46,898 bases of DNA from Nostoc sp. JL34 (GCF_017114945.1 NZ_JABXKQ010000011.1:1-46898), one strand, 5' to 3'; positions 1-8,419 are shown, counted from the first letter of the stretch. Translations and numbers: made by a program. Notes: generated by a model not told the origin, from the sequence alone.

Positions 1-228
1 AAAACTGGTTTGCTAATTGCTGTTATTGTACCTCGTAACACCGGGAAGTGCTGTAAGTACTTTGCTGCCAAAGAAAATCAAGATTTAGGAGTAGTCAAAG
101 CGCTCCGAAAACCAGTCTCTAAGCTCAATTTATTGAAAGCGACGGTAAATCCATCCCCAGGTGTCTGTAGAGGGATAGTCGCCCCGTCGCTTGGGGCATT
201 GGGCATTGGTAACTTCTTTCCCATGCCC

Positions 229-262
229 AAAAACTCCATCCCGCAAGTGGCGTGGAGTTTTT
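229..262. repeat. Short inverted repeat (hairpin)
   Basis: A perfect 10-bp inverted repeat, AAAAACTCCA at 229-238 and TGGAGTTTTT at 253-262, is separated by 14 bases. It lies where similarity of the neighbouring catalase-like fragment stops, next to low-complexity GGGCATT-type sequence (about 190-215). It looks like a small intergenic palindrome of the kind common in Nostocales. It may mark the point where the adjacent gene was broken. Confidence 0.55.
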
Positions 263-274
263 CATTCCAGCGCC

Positions 275-529
275 AGCAACGGAAAGACGAGCGAATACTA
301 AACCTTCTGAACCCTTGGTAAAATAGCCCGTATAAGGTGAATCCTCAGTGATTTTCCAAATATCTGTGTAGCAAACACCACTAGCGTGGATTAGCTTGTC
401 GTAACAGAGGTGGATATCTCGCCTGTCGAACAAATTCCGCACTGCGTCATTAAACAACTGTACAAAGGTTGTCAGTCCCACACCTTGTTGGTAAGGCAGT
501 GGTTCACCGTAGGGTTTAATTGTTTGTAG
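275..529 (-). pseudogene. N-terminal fragment of a catalase-family-like heme protein (truncated)
   Basis: Read leftward from 529, this frame encodes about 85 residues with no usual start codon near its beginning. The internal GTG at 481 would drop the first 16. It contains PYGEPLPYQQGVGL, then HLCYDKLIHASG, then a segment ending SPYTGYFTKGSEGLVFARLSVA near 275, which I recall as typical of the N-terminus of cyanobacterial catalase-family (catalase-like heme) proteins. After that the frame runs into repeat sequence, so the catalytic body is absent. The fragment is in the same frame as the preceding membrane-protein gene and separated from it only by the TAA at 530-532. I infer a decayed last gene of the leftward operon. 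The family assignment is from memory and moderately secure. Confidence 0.5.
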
Positions 530-946
530 TTAACTCGTCATACTCGAAAAATCGTTGTCCGGCGTAGAAGCTTGAGGTTTGTTGAGCATAGTCAGTATCA
601 ACAGTGGTACTTGGAACAAGAAAAACACCAAGTCGATAATCCCGAAGGCGGGATACACGTTGGGGTAAATAAAGAAAAAGAAGATGACTCCCTGCGATCG
701 GGCAAAGATTGCCAGTACAGCATTAGATGTGTAGCGGTACGGGTCGTTCGCTCCAGGAATGTAGAACAGTGACAGCAGAACCACTAGCAAGCCAGCAAAC
801 GAAGTCCATACCGGGTCTTGGGTAGGGCGCTGGTGGAGTAATTCCAGCAACCAGATGGGTGCAAAGATAGCGGGTATACCCATCACGCAGTTTTGGATAA
901 CGCCTAACCAGACGATCGCACGAAACCAAACAGCATATTTGTTCAT
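530..946 (-). CDS. Small four-helix integral membrane protein of unknown function
   Basis: The 138-residue product has about four hydrophobic segments (near residues 8-32, 45-65, 75-95 and 98-120) and a polar C-terminal tail. I do not recognise a named family. The ATG at 946 lies 7 bases after the stop of the upstream di-heme cytochrome gene, so the two are almost certainly co-transcribed and perhaps translationally coupled; no clear Shine-Dalgarno sequence is visible. Context suggests it works with the cytochromes, for example as a membrane anchor or electron-transfer partner, but nothing in the sequence proves this. Its stop codon is followed in the same frame by the catalase-like fragment. 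Confidence 0.75.
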   Translation of the reverse strand: MNKYAVWFRAIVWLGVIQNCVMGIPAIFAPIWLLELLHQRPTQDPVWTSFAGLLVVLLSLFYIPGANDPYRYTSNAVLAIFARSQGVIFFFFIYPNVYPAFGIIDLVFFLFQVPLLILTMLNKPQASTPDNDFSSMTS

Positions 947-953
947 AACTTGG

Positions 954-2390
954 TTATAAAGTTTTGAGATATTCGACTAATGCTTGTTTATCTTTGATGG
1001 GTAAATCAGTGCCATAGATATGTCCTTGGTTACTATTGCCGGGAACACTAATGTCGTATTTAAAACCTACACGTTGCGCTTCTTCTCCTTGGGAAATAAA
1101 GCCAACTTTTGTCTGGTCGTAGACATCAAATCCTCGGTAAAAAGATGGGGGACGATTCTCTGGTTTTTCTAACAAATCTTGTAAGGATGGCACTGAACCG
1201 TTATGGAGATAAGGCGCTCTTAACCAAAGACCATCAAGGGAGACAGATACATAACCATTAGTCTTTCGCAACTCGTTAAAGTCCCAAGAATAACCATCAG
1301 CAAATTTGTTGTAAGTATCTGCTGCTTGCTGCGTCCACATATCTAGACGGTGGCGGTCAGTTCCCACCTCTTCAACAGGAATCACCTTACCAGTCCTTTC
1401 GCCGCCAAATGCATGACAAGATGCACAAGTACTGCTAAAAATTGCTTTTCCTTGTGTAGCTAGTTGCTCATCAACTGCAAACGGATATTTGGGAGGTGGT
1501 AGTTCCGAAATATAATCTTCTACCCGTTGCAGATCCTCTACTGGTAGAGACTCTTTAGTTGCACCGTCACCAATAGCCCCAGTCTGTACTGTTTCTCGCA
1601 GCGAAGTTTCTAAACCATCCCAATGCAAGGCAAAGTTTTGGTGTTGCTTTTCATTCCACAGAGGCATCATATCTGAGTTACCAATGGTGTCATCTTTAGG
1701 CAACTTTAAGGTAGTGAACTTCACAGGATTAAACGGGTCAATTCTACCTGGACCCCAATTGGGACGAGAATCAGTCCAAGCAAAGTCTGCTTTTTGTTGC
1801 AGCAGTCCTTTCTTTGTTTGCGGAATAATTACAAAGCGATAAAGCAGGTTTTCCCACCAGGGAAACTCATGGCTATATTTGATTTCGTCAAGGATATAGT
1901 CAGGTTCAAATCTGGGGTCGCTAGCAGCGTTACCGAGAAAGCGGACATAGCCTTGAGAATCAAATTTATTGGCAGGCCCAGCTGCAATGATTGTTGGCTT
2001 ATCTTTGAGATTTTCTCGATAAGTAGAATGATGACAAACAGCACAAGTTATCCCAACTCTCGGAAACCCAATTGTTTTTTTAGAAAAACCGACTGGTAGC
2101 TCTTTACCTTCTTCCCATGTAATTCCCAAAGAAGTATAACCGCCTGGGCCTGGTAGCTGATCGGGAAATATGCGCGGCAATACTAACCAAATCCAATACG
2201 GTACACCTTGCGCCTGTTCTGTACCAATAGAACCATATTTAAAATGATCCTCCGGTAACTCATAAACTTCGCTAGGAACTTCGCGGAAAAGGTTATACCA
2301 TGCCGCGTAACCTACAACCCCAAAAATCAGGACAATAACTACAGCAATTGAGGTGATTATTTTCCCTAATTTTGACTTAAGTATTGCCAT
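954..2390 (-). CDS. Di-heme cytochrome c (peroxidase-like), membrane-anchored
   Basis: 478 residues. An N-terminal hydrophobic segment (about 12-32) should anchor or export the protein, leaving the body outside the cytoplasmic membrane. Two covalent heme sites are visible: CAVCH at 116-120 and CASCH at 322-326. Between them is NWGPGRIDPFNP (211-222), and after the second is RAPYLHNGSVPSLQDLL (391-407). This layout is shared by proteins annotated as di-heme cytochrome c peroxidases and by the RoxA-like cytochromes. It is a close paralogue of the gene 31 bases upstream and belongs to the same leftward run, with the four-helix protein directly after it. The substrate is unknown; peroxide reduction, MauG-like oxidation or electron transfer are all possible. 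Confidence 0.85.
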   Translation of the reverse strand: MAILKSKLGKIITSIAVVIVLIFGVVGYAAWYNLFREVPSEVYELPEDHFKYGSIGTEQAQGVPYWIWLVLPRIFPDQLPGPGGYTSLGITWEEGKELPVGFSKKTIGFPRVGITCAVCHHSTYRENLKDKPTIIAAGPANKFDSQGYVRFLGNAASDPRFEPDYILDEIKYSHEFPWWENLLYRFVIIPQTKKGLLQQKADFAWTDSRPNWGPGRIDPFNPVKFTTLKLPKDDTIGNSDMMPLWNEKQHQNFALHWDGLETSLRETVQTGAIGDGATKESLPVEDLQRVEDYISELPPPKYPFAVDEQLATQGKAIFSSTCASCHAFGGERTGKVIPVEEVGTDRHRLDMWTQQAADTYNKFADGYSWDFNELRKTNGYVSVSLDGLWLRAPYLHNGSVPSLQDLLEKPENRPPSFYRGFDVYDQTKVGFISQGEEAQRVGFKYDISVPGNSNQGHIYGTDLPIKDKQALVEYLKTL

Positions 2391-2421
2391 AAACTTAGGT
2401 TTATCCTTGCTAAAGTATCCT

Positions 2422-3888
2422 TCAAAGTTTCTTCATGTACTCAACAATTGCATCTTTCTCTTCTGGAGAAAGATCAACACCGTACAAGTGACCGCTGTTG
2501 CTGTTACCATCAAGTTTTGTATCTAACTTGAAGTACTGTTTACCATTTTCTTCAGCTACATCAGAGACAAAGCCAACTCTTTCTCTATCGATAACGTCAT
2601 AGCCCCGATAGAATTCTTTTGGTCTGTTCTCTGGTTTTTCTAGTAAATCCCGTAGGGTGGGGACTGAGCCATTATGCAAATAAGGGCCGCGTAACCAAAC
2701 ACCATCAAGGGGCATATTTGCATAGCCATTAGTCTTGCGGAAATTTTTAAAGCGCCACGGATAACCTGCATACAGGGTATTTTGGTTAGAGATGGTTTCG
2801 TAAGTAAATGAATCTAGGCGATGGGGGTCTGTACCAATTTCTTGAATCGGTACAACTTTGCCTGTATAAGCGCCACCAAAAGCGTGACAGCTAGCGCAAT
2901 TACTTGCAAAAAGTGGTTTTCCTTTGTCCGCTAAAGTTTCATTAACTTCGTAGGGATATTTTGGTGGTGGTAGTTCCCAAAGCCAATCAGCAATTCGAGC
3001 AATTCGAGGCAAATCAATCGTGGTGGGTGTGACTCCAGTCCCTAAAGCTGCACTCTTATTGCGTTCATCAACAGAGGTGTTATTACCATCCCAATGTAAC
3101 TGCAATCCCTCGCGGGGTTTTTGATTCCAAACTGAGGGGAAATCAGAAGTACCAATCAGTTCATCCTGGCGCAATTTTTCCATTGGGAAATGGAACTGAA
3201 TTGCTTTATAAGGATTAAAAGTGTCTACTCTTCCTGGCCCCCAATCTGGTTGTTCTTCCACGAACTTAAGTCGATATGCCTGATTAATTAGTGCATCTCT
3301 AGTTTGGGGAATTGCAATGAAGCGATAAAGTAATTTTTCAATGGGATTAAGACCACCACTGATTTTTTCAATTTCTGGTAACATCCGGTTAGCAGTAAAG
3401 CGCTCATCCACACCAACTGCTGATAAAAATTTGATATATCCCTGCAAATTAAGCACATTAGCAGGCATCGTAGTAATGACTTGATGTTCGCTATTAGGGT
3501 TATCTCGCAGCGTTCCTGTATGACATACTGCACAATTCAACCCAACTCGATTAATAAAAACTCTCCGTTGTGAAAAACCTATAGGCAAACCTTTATCAGA
3601 TTCTTTGATAAATCCCAGAGAAGTATAACCTTTTCCAGGTAATTTATCTGGAAATAATTCTGGTAAAACTTTCCAAATCCAGTAAGGAATGCCATTGATA
3701 GGTTCGCTGCCAATTGAACCATATTTAAAGTGGTTTTCAATGTCAGCATAATCCACTGGGGAGTTAGACAAAACAGGCCAAAGGAAAAATACTGCGACTG
3801 CGACAACACCCACAATCACAACTAAAATCCGTTGGAAGACTCTTTTGATTGAGGTCGGGAGTAGGATAGGGTTTGTTTGTTCAGTCAT
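2422..3888 (-). CDS. Di-heme cytochrome c (peroxidase-like), tandem paralogue
   Basis: 488 residues with one N-terminal membrane segment (about 20-40). Heme-binding motifs are CAVCH (119-123) and CASCH (331-335). The intervening WGPGRVDTFNP and the later LRGPYLHNGSVPTL match the next gene closely, so the two arose by tandem duplication. The ATG at 3888 is preceded by GGGAG at a suitable distance. The C-terminus ends in a helix (EEKDAIVEYMKKL) shared with its paralogue and, more loosely, with the divergent 669-residue cytochrome (EDKKALIEFVKTF), so all three belong to one superfamily. It lies 65 bases downstream of the flavin oxidoreductase gene. I infer periplasmic or thylakoid-lumen redox chemistry coupled to that enzyme. 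Confidence 0.85.
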   Translation of the reverse strand: MTEQTNPILLPTSIKRVFQRILVVIVGVVAVAVFFLWPVLSNSPVDYADIENHFKYGSIGSEPINGIPYWIWKVLPELFPDKLPGKGYTSLGFIKESDKGLPIGFSQRRVFINRVGLNCAVCHTGTLRDNPNSEHQVITTMPANVLNLQGYIKFLSAVGVDERFTANRMLPEIEKISGGLNPIEKLLYRFIAIPQTRDALINQAYRLKFVEEQPDWGPGRVDTFNPYKAIQFHFPMEKLRQDELIGTSDFPSVWNQKPREGLQLHWDGNNTSVDERNKSAALGTGVTPTTIDLPRIARIADWLWELPPPKYPYEVNETLADKGKPLFASNCASCHAFGGAYTGKVVPIQEIGTDPHRLDSFTYETISNQNTLYAGYPWRFKNFRKTNGYANMPLDGVWLRGPYLHNGSVPTLRDLLEKPENRPKEFYRGYDVIDRERVGFVSDVAEENGKQYFKLDTKLDGNSNSGHLYGVDLSPEEKDAIVEYMKKL

Positions 3889-3953
3889 GAAACACTCCCT
3901 ATATTATCGAGATTATTTGTCAGGAAAATTGTCAATGTGATACCCATCGCTTT

Positions 3954-5348
3954 TTATTTAGATGAATTTGCAAACTGAGTTTGATGGAAGACTGACATTA
4001 CTTCTGCCATCATCTCTTCATAGCTATTGAAGCGATCCTGCTCGTAACAACCCAAGGGATTTTCAATTACATTCAGCAGACATTTATTGCAATATGTACA
4101 GGGTTTATCTGCCAGGTCTTTACCTGCTTGAAAAGATTTAGCTAGGTCATTGTTAGCAATTAGAGTCCGAGCCATTGTGACGCCATCGCAATACTTATCA
4201 TTAATTGCCTGCCGAATATAAGAAGCCTGCTGTAAACCACCTGTACATAATACGGGAATATTAAGGTGTTTTTTAATTTCTCTAGCATCCAGCAAGTTTC
4301 TGCCTTGGTTCTCTACTAGTAACTGCTTGATTTTGGGGTCTTTTACATCATCACCACTAAATGCCTGAGGAGGCAATTGCTTTTTCACGCGGTTCCATAA
4401 AAGATTGAAAACGGGATGCAAAAATGACTTGCGGAATAAAATGTAGTTGCGTGTAGTTTCTACGCCACTCGACAACATAGCATCATAAGTTTTAGTAATG
4501 ACATCAAAATTAAAATCACCAATGGGATTAAGTGGGTGAGGAAATAAGCTACCAGTTGATACATGGACGGCATCAGCCCCAGCTTCTTCTGCCCATTTAC
4601 AAACTTGGATGGAATCTTCTATGGTATTACCTGGTTTTTCCCAAAAGGTGACGGCGTTATTATAATCAACAGCACTAATTTTGAATTGCAGGTGAAAATC
4701 GTTGCCTACTTCTTTGCGGATTGCTCGAATTACATCTAGCAAAAACCGCGCTCTATTCTCTAATGAACCACCGTATTCATCTTGACGGTCGTTAATTCCA
4801 GAACTGAGAAATTGGTTAAAAAGATATCCATTGGCACTGTGCAATTCTACTCCATCTAAACCTGCTTCACGAGCCCGTCTAGCACCATCGGCAAAGTATT
4901 GGATTGTTTCTTTAATTTCTCCTAGTGTCATTGCTTGACACAAAAAGCCGTGGAATGGTTCAGTTTTACTGGTGGAACTTAACGCTTTTTTTCCTAAGTT
5001 TTCTACACCACCAATATCCTGCTGTCGTCCAGAATGGCTTAATTGCAAGATAAATTTACAGTCATATTCGTGAACTTTTTCTCCTACTTTTCGCCAAAAA
5101 GGAATACGCTCGTCACAGTCAATGGTGGCGTAATTGGGCATAATTCGTCCCCGAATGGCGACTGGGACAAAGGAAGTAATAATAGCCCCTACACCACCGC
5201 GAGCAAACTTTTCTTCCCAGTTAATCCGGGCTTGAGTACCTGAACCATCATAGTTATCCCACCTGCCGGAAATACTAGAGCGAAATATTCGATTTTTTAC
5301 TGTGAGATTACGGAATTTCAATGGTTCAAAGATAATATCGTTTTCCAT
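3954..5348 (-). CDS. Old Yellow Enzyme family NADH:flavin oxidoreductase with C-terminal Cys cluster
   Basis: 464 residues, a TIM-barrel FMN enzyme. Visible family marks are the N-terminal FEPLKFRNLTVKNRIFRS, the LQLSHSGRQ strand, and the active-site and FMN region ELHSANGYLFNQFLSSGIN followed by DEYGGSLENRARF. OYE enzymes reduce activated C=C bonds of enals, enones and dienoyl thioesters using NAD(P)H. The C-terminus carries CTYCNKC and a further Cys ten residues on (C-x2-C-x2-C-x10-C), close to the 4Fe-4S ligand set that follows the barrel in 2,4-dienoyl-CoA reductases, but no second flavin/NAD domain follows. The ATG at 5348 has AGAGGA just upstream. It is the first gene of the leftward operon, so it is probably controlled from the dyad-rich region 5349-6042. 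Confidence 0.88.
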   Translation of the reverse strand: MENDIIFEPLKFRNLTVKNRIFRSSISGRWDNYDGSGTQARINWEEKFARGGVGAIITSFVPVAIRGRIMPNYATIDCDERIPFWRKVGEKVHEYDCKFILQLSHSGRQQDIGGVENLGKKALSSTSKTEPFHGFLCQAMTLGEIKETIQYFADGARRAREAGLDGVELHSANGYLFNQFLSSGINDRQDEYGGSLENRARFLLDVIRAIRKEVGNDFHLQFKISAVDYNNAVTFWEKPGNTIEDSIQVCKWAEEAGADAVHVSTGSLFPHPLNPIGDFNFDVITKTYDAMLSSGVETTRNYILFRKSFLHPVFNLLWNRVKKQLPPQAFSGDDVKDPKIKQLLVENQGRNLLDAREIKKHLNIPVLCTGGLQQASYIRQAINDKYCDGVTMARTLIANNDLAKSFQAGKDLADKPCTYCNKCLLNVIENPLGCYEQDRFNSYEEMMAEVMSVFHQTQFANSSK

Positions 5349-5503
5349 TTGTTCCTCTATCTTTGGTATTGTTTCGGCAATGTAAGATTAGGCTTCAGAA
5401 TTTATTCGCAGCATTAATAGCCTCGCCAGAGAACTATTATTTTTAGTGTCTCTGGGAGGACAATTGTTTTATATCTACAAATCCACAGTGGAGGTTTTCG
5501 GAT

Positions 5504-5532
5504 GCGATGTCTGTGGCGGGCTGCGCCAACGC
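5504..5532. repeat. Copy of the GCGATGTCTG interspersed repeat
   Basis: The segment begins GCGATGTCTGTGGCGGG and ends GCGCCAACGC. It shares the leading ten bases and the CGC-rich end with the in-frame copies at 21713-21747 and 41049-41083, but is shorter. It belongs to a repeat family common in Nostocales genomes. Confidence 0.6.
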
Positions 5533-5699
5533 TAAGTATTAAGTTTTTGTTACTTAGATTTGTTTAGCAAGTTTCAGCATGGATGCTTACCCCTATTTGT
5601 TTTTACCCTTAATAGAGACATTTGTAGCTTGTAAACTTACATCATTCACAGACCAATTCTTAAAAAAAGCGAAAATTTTCGTCTTTATATTTCTCTTAG

Positions 5700-5716
5700 A
5701 AGGTTAAGGCAACCTT
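5700..5716. promoter_or_regulatory. Inverted repeat, candidate operator
   Basis: AAGGTT at 5700-5705 is the exact inverse of AACCTT at 5711-5716, with a five-base spacer. The position in a divergent promoter region makes a regulator-binding site plausible, but a chance or structural dyad cannot be excluded. Confidence 0.3.
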
Positions 5717-5801
5717 AAAAGCATTTTCTAACAATTTGTTACAAACATAACAAAGTACGTAGGTAACGGATATAACCATAGCAAATTGGTTATTGAACAC
5801 C

Positions 5802-5817
5802 ATTGTAAATTTACAAT
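5802..5817. promoter_or_regulatory. Perfect 16-bp palindrome, candidate operator
   Basis: ATTGTAAATTTACAAT is perfectly self-complementary. A related odd-centred dyad, TTTGTTACAAA, lies at 5735-5745, and both share the TTGTNA/TNACAA core. Two similar dyads between divergent operons suggest a dimeric repressor or activator. No regulator gene is encoded in the cluster, so the factor would have to act in trans. Confidence 0.4.
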
Positions 5818-5865
5818 TTTTTAATTTTCTGGTTTAAAAATGTATAAAAGTTTATTAATGACGAT

Positions 5866-5895
5866 TTGCAAACTTGTGTAGTAAGTTCATATATA
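5866..5895 (+). promoter_or_regulatory. Possible sigma-70-type promoter for the rightward operon
   Basis: TTGCAA (5866-5871) and TATATA (5890-5895) are 18 bases apart, about 150 bases before the start codon of the di-heme cytochrome gene. The region is AT-rich, so this is only a candidate. Confidence 0.25.
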
Positions 5896-6042
5896 ACGAA
5901 CCTCAGTAAGGTACATTTTAAATCATCAAAAACATCCCAAGATTAAATCTGGAAAATGGGAAATCAGTGATGAAGTATTAGTGTACCCCTGCAAACGTGA
6001 GGTGCAGTGGAGAAGGTTTAGGTGTTACAACCAGAGAGTTTT

Positions 6043-8052
6043 ATGAAAAAGACAAGTCTAATTTTGAAGGGCTGTCTGCTCCTCCTGTTCGTGACTATGT
6101 TTATAGTCTGCGGCTTTTATGGAACGCCTACAGCTCTAGCCGATGAGTATAGTGAAACACCTGCATCTATAAGTAATGAGGATTCGGGTACGGGTGTAAG
6201 CCAATACCCTGATAGCTGTGAAGGTATCGGTTATCTCCCTGAGTATACAAAGGAGAATTTGACAGATGCTGAGAAACGGGGTCGTTGCACCTGGTACTTA
6301 TGGACTGGCGGTAATGCTAAGTACTATCGTGATTTAGCGAAGCGAACGCATGGTGGTGCTGATCTGCTAAAGCTGATTAACTCGGATAAGCATGACGAGC
6401 GATTCAAACTCTATGGCGCAATTAACGATCCTGGATGTGAAAAATCGACAGTAAAAGATGAATACGGATTACAGCTAGATAAATGTAAAGACCCGCTCTC
6501 AACTGGTGTTATTGGGTTGCGTAAGTTCCCAAACCCCAATTTTGACTCGGCAAAATGGAACCCTGACGAGTATTTCAAAACCTCACAAGTCGAGCCTCCC
6601 TACTTGATCGGGCAATCCTGTGCCATCTGTCACGTAGCGTTAGATCCCCTCAACCCACCCAAAGACAAGGAACACCCAAGATGGGAAAACCTCGTACCAG
6701 CATTGGGTAATCAGTACATCAAGGAAAACAAATTCTTTGCAGCTAGCGTTGCGGACAATAGTTTTATTAAGCAAGTACTAGACTCTCAGAAACCGGGGAC
6801 TTCTGATACTTCTCGGATTGCCACCGATGATATCAACAATCCGAATGCGATTAATGCGATTTTTAATTTAAGCGATCGCCCCAAATATCCAGAGGTGATG
6901 AACGATGGTTCAACCAAGGATGTTAATCATATTCTCAAGGATGGCGCGGACTCTACAGGAGTAGCAATTGCCTCACTACGCGTCTACGTCAACATTGGGA
7001 TGTGCGGCGATTACTGGACAACTCTCCATGAGCCTTTATTAGGCAGAACTCCCCAAAAACCTTTTGTGATCGAAAAGGCGCGGAAGGAGTGCGAAGGCTG
7101 GAGACAGACAGAAGCACGCATGGCTGATGCAGAAGCATTTCTGAAAACCATCCAGCCGATGCACCTAAAAGATGCACCAGGTGGTGAAGAGTTCTTGACT
7201 AAAGATGAAGAAGTTCTCAAACGTGGCAAGCTGGTTTTTGCCAACACTTGTGCTAGTTGCCATTCCAGCAAAAAGCCATCTGTTGAGATTGCTGCTGACC
7301 CCGAACAGGCTCAGAAATGGTATGAAGAGTCTGTACTCAGTAGTAATTTTCTTGACCATAACTTCTTGTCTGATGACCAGCGTTATCCAGTTACACTAAT
7401 TGGTACTAATGCGGCGCGATCGCTGGGGACAAATGCTACTAAGGGGCATATTTGGGATCAGTTCTCGTCGAAGACTTACAAAGAATTGCCGTCACCAGGT
7501 ATTTTGACGCTGTACAACCCCTTTGATGAGAAAAAACCGATCGAATTTAAGATACCGGATGGCGGTTTGGGATATTACCGCACACCTTCGCTAGTGAGTA
7601 TTTGGGCAACAGCACCACTGCTTCACAACAACACACTAGGACTTTACAACGAAGATCCTTCAGTGAAAGGACGTATAGAAGCCTATACGGATGCTATGGA
7701 AAAGTTACTGTGGCCTGAAAAGCGTGAGGGAATTATCAGCAGGACATCTCGAGATACTAAATTAGAGCTTCCCCCAGGAGATCCGAATCCGAGATTTAGG
7801 ATTCCTATTCCTAAAGGTATGCCTGTGAATTTGCTGGCAAGCATTAATATTAGAGAGGCGATTACATCTCTCAATCTCAGCAACCTTTTCCAAGACTTGA
7901 AACCAGGAGGTGGAATTAAGAGTAAGTTGGCACGCGTGCTTTTAAGAGCCAACAAATCTCCTGACTTTGTTGAAGATGAAGGTCATTATTTTGGCTCAAA
8001 TCTGCCAGATGAAGATAAGAAAGCCCTAATTGAGTTTGTGAAAACGTTCTAA
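6043..8052 (+). CDS. Exported di-heme cytochrome c resembling rubber oxygenase RoxA
   Basis: I place the start at ATG 6043, with GAGAG just upstream, rather than GTG 6022. It gives a clean Sec signal peptide (MKKTSLILKGCLLLL through an ALA-type cleavage site near residue 34) and 669 residues. Heme sites are CAICH (193-197) and CASCH (403-407). Length and the roughly 200-residue heme spacing resemble the rubber dioxygenase RoxA, a di-heme enzyme that cleaves polyisoprene double bonds. Further on are GYYRTPSLVSIW and APLLHNNTLG, matching the LHNGS region of the two smaller cytochromes across the intergenic gap. It begins the rightward operon of lipase and dehydrogenase. Oxygenase or peroxidase activity on a lipid or isoprenoid is inferred; it could instead be an electron-transfer cytochrome. 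Confidence 0.75.
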   Translation: MKKTSLILKGCLLLLFVTMFIVCGFYGTPTALADEYSETPASISNEDSGTGVSQYPDSCEGIGYLPEYTKENLTDAEKRGRCTWYLWTGGNAKYYRDLAKRTHGGADLLKLINSDKHDERFKLYGAINDPGCEKSTVKDEYGLQLDKCKDPLSTGVIGLRKFPNPNFDSAKWNPDEYFKTSQVEPPYLIGQSCAICHVALDPLNPPKDKEHPRWENLVPALGNQYIKENKFFAASVADNSFIKQVLDSQKPGTSDTSRIATDDINNPNAINAIFNLSDRPKYPEVMNDGSTKDVNHILKDGADSTGVAIASLRVYVNIGMCGDYWTTLHEPLLGRTPQKPFVIEKARKECEGWRQTEARMADAEAFLKTIQPMHLKDAPGGEEFLTKDEEVLKRGKLVFANTCASCHSSKKPSVEIAADPEQAQKWYEESVLSSNFLDHNFLSDDQRYPVTLIGTNAARSLGTNATKGHIWDQFSSKTYKELPSPGILTLYNPFDEKKPIEFKIPDGGLGYYRTPSLVSIWATAPLLHNNTLGLYNEDPSVKGRIEAYTDAMEKLLWPEKREGIISRTSRDTKLELPPGDPNPRFRIPIPKGMPVNLLASINIREAITSLNLSNLFQDLKPGGGIKSKLARVLLRANKSPDFVEDEGHYFGSNLPDEDKKALIEFVKTF

Positions 8053-8419
8053 AATCAATATGCTTGGGTTCCATGATAATTTTACCCCGCAAGATCCTCC
8101 CAACCTCCCTTAAAAAGAGGCTTTATTCCCTCCTTTTTAAGGGAGTTAGGGAGGATTAAGCCTTAACCCAAGCGTATTTATTTGCTTCTCAGACAACTTG
8201 TCTGGATGCTCTGCACTCGTTCCCAGATTAAATTTTAATCTGTTCAGTTAGCGCCAAAATTATTAAACTGTGTAGGTTAGATTGAGGAAAGAATCCCAAC
8301 ATTTGTGGGGCTTTGTTGGGTTGCACTTTGCTTAACCAAACCTACAATTTTTATTAACCCAAATGGATTGGATCAAATCTGAGAATGAGAAAAATATTTC
8401 TTAAATAGCGAGGATATAT
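8053..8419. other. Intergenic region with two repeat elements
   Basis: Besides the palindromic element at 8057-8178, it carries at about 8271-8340 a GTAGGTTAG ... CCCAACA ... TGTTGGGTTGC arrangement. That matches the repeat type at the right edge of the window (46836-46867). No gene is evident; the ribosome-binding site of the next gene (AGCGAGGA) is at its right end. Confidence 0.55.
8057..8178. repeat. Palindromic MITE-like element with nested inverted repeats
   Basis: The outer ends AATATGCTTGGGTT (8057-8070) and AACCCAAGCGTATT (8165-8178) are inverted copies with 13 of 14 positions matching. Inside, GATCCTCCCAACCTCCCTT is mirrored by AAGGGAGTTAGGGAGGAT. The element starts 4 bases after the cytochrome stop codon and folds into a long hairpin, so it may also end transcription or protect the mRNA end. 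Confidence 0.6.

Larger units (their letters stand above)
5349..6042. other. Divergent intergenic region rich in dyads
   Basis: Nearly 700 bases without a gene separate the leftward oxidoreductase operon from the rightward cytochrome gene. It is AT-rich and contains an interspersed repeat copy (5504-5532), three inverted repeats (5700-5716, 5735-5745, 5802-5817) and a possible rightward promoter. It should hold the control region of both operons. Confidence 0.7.

Noticed and set aside
10..321. 103-residue open frame on the plus strand
   Set aside because: It crosses low-complexity and hairpin sequence and is antisense to the catalase-like fragment, with no ribosome-binding site and no recognisable domain.
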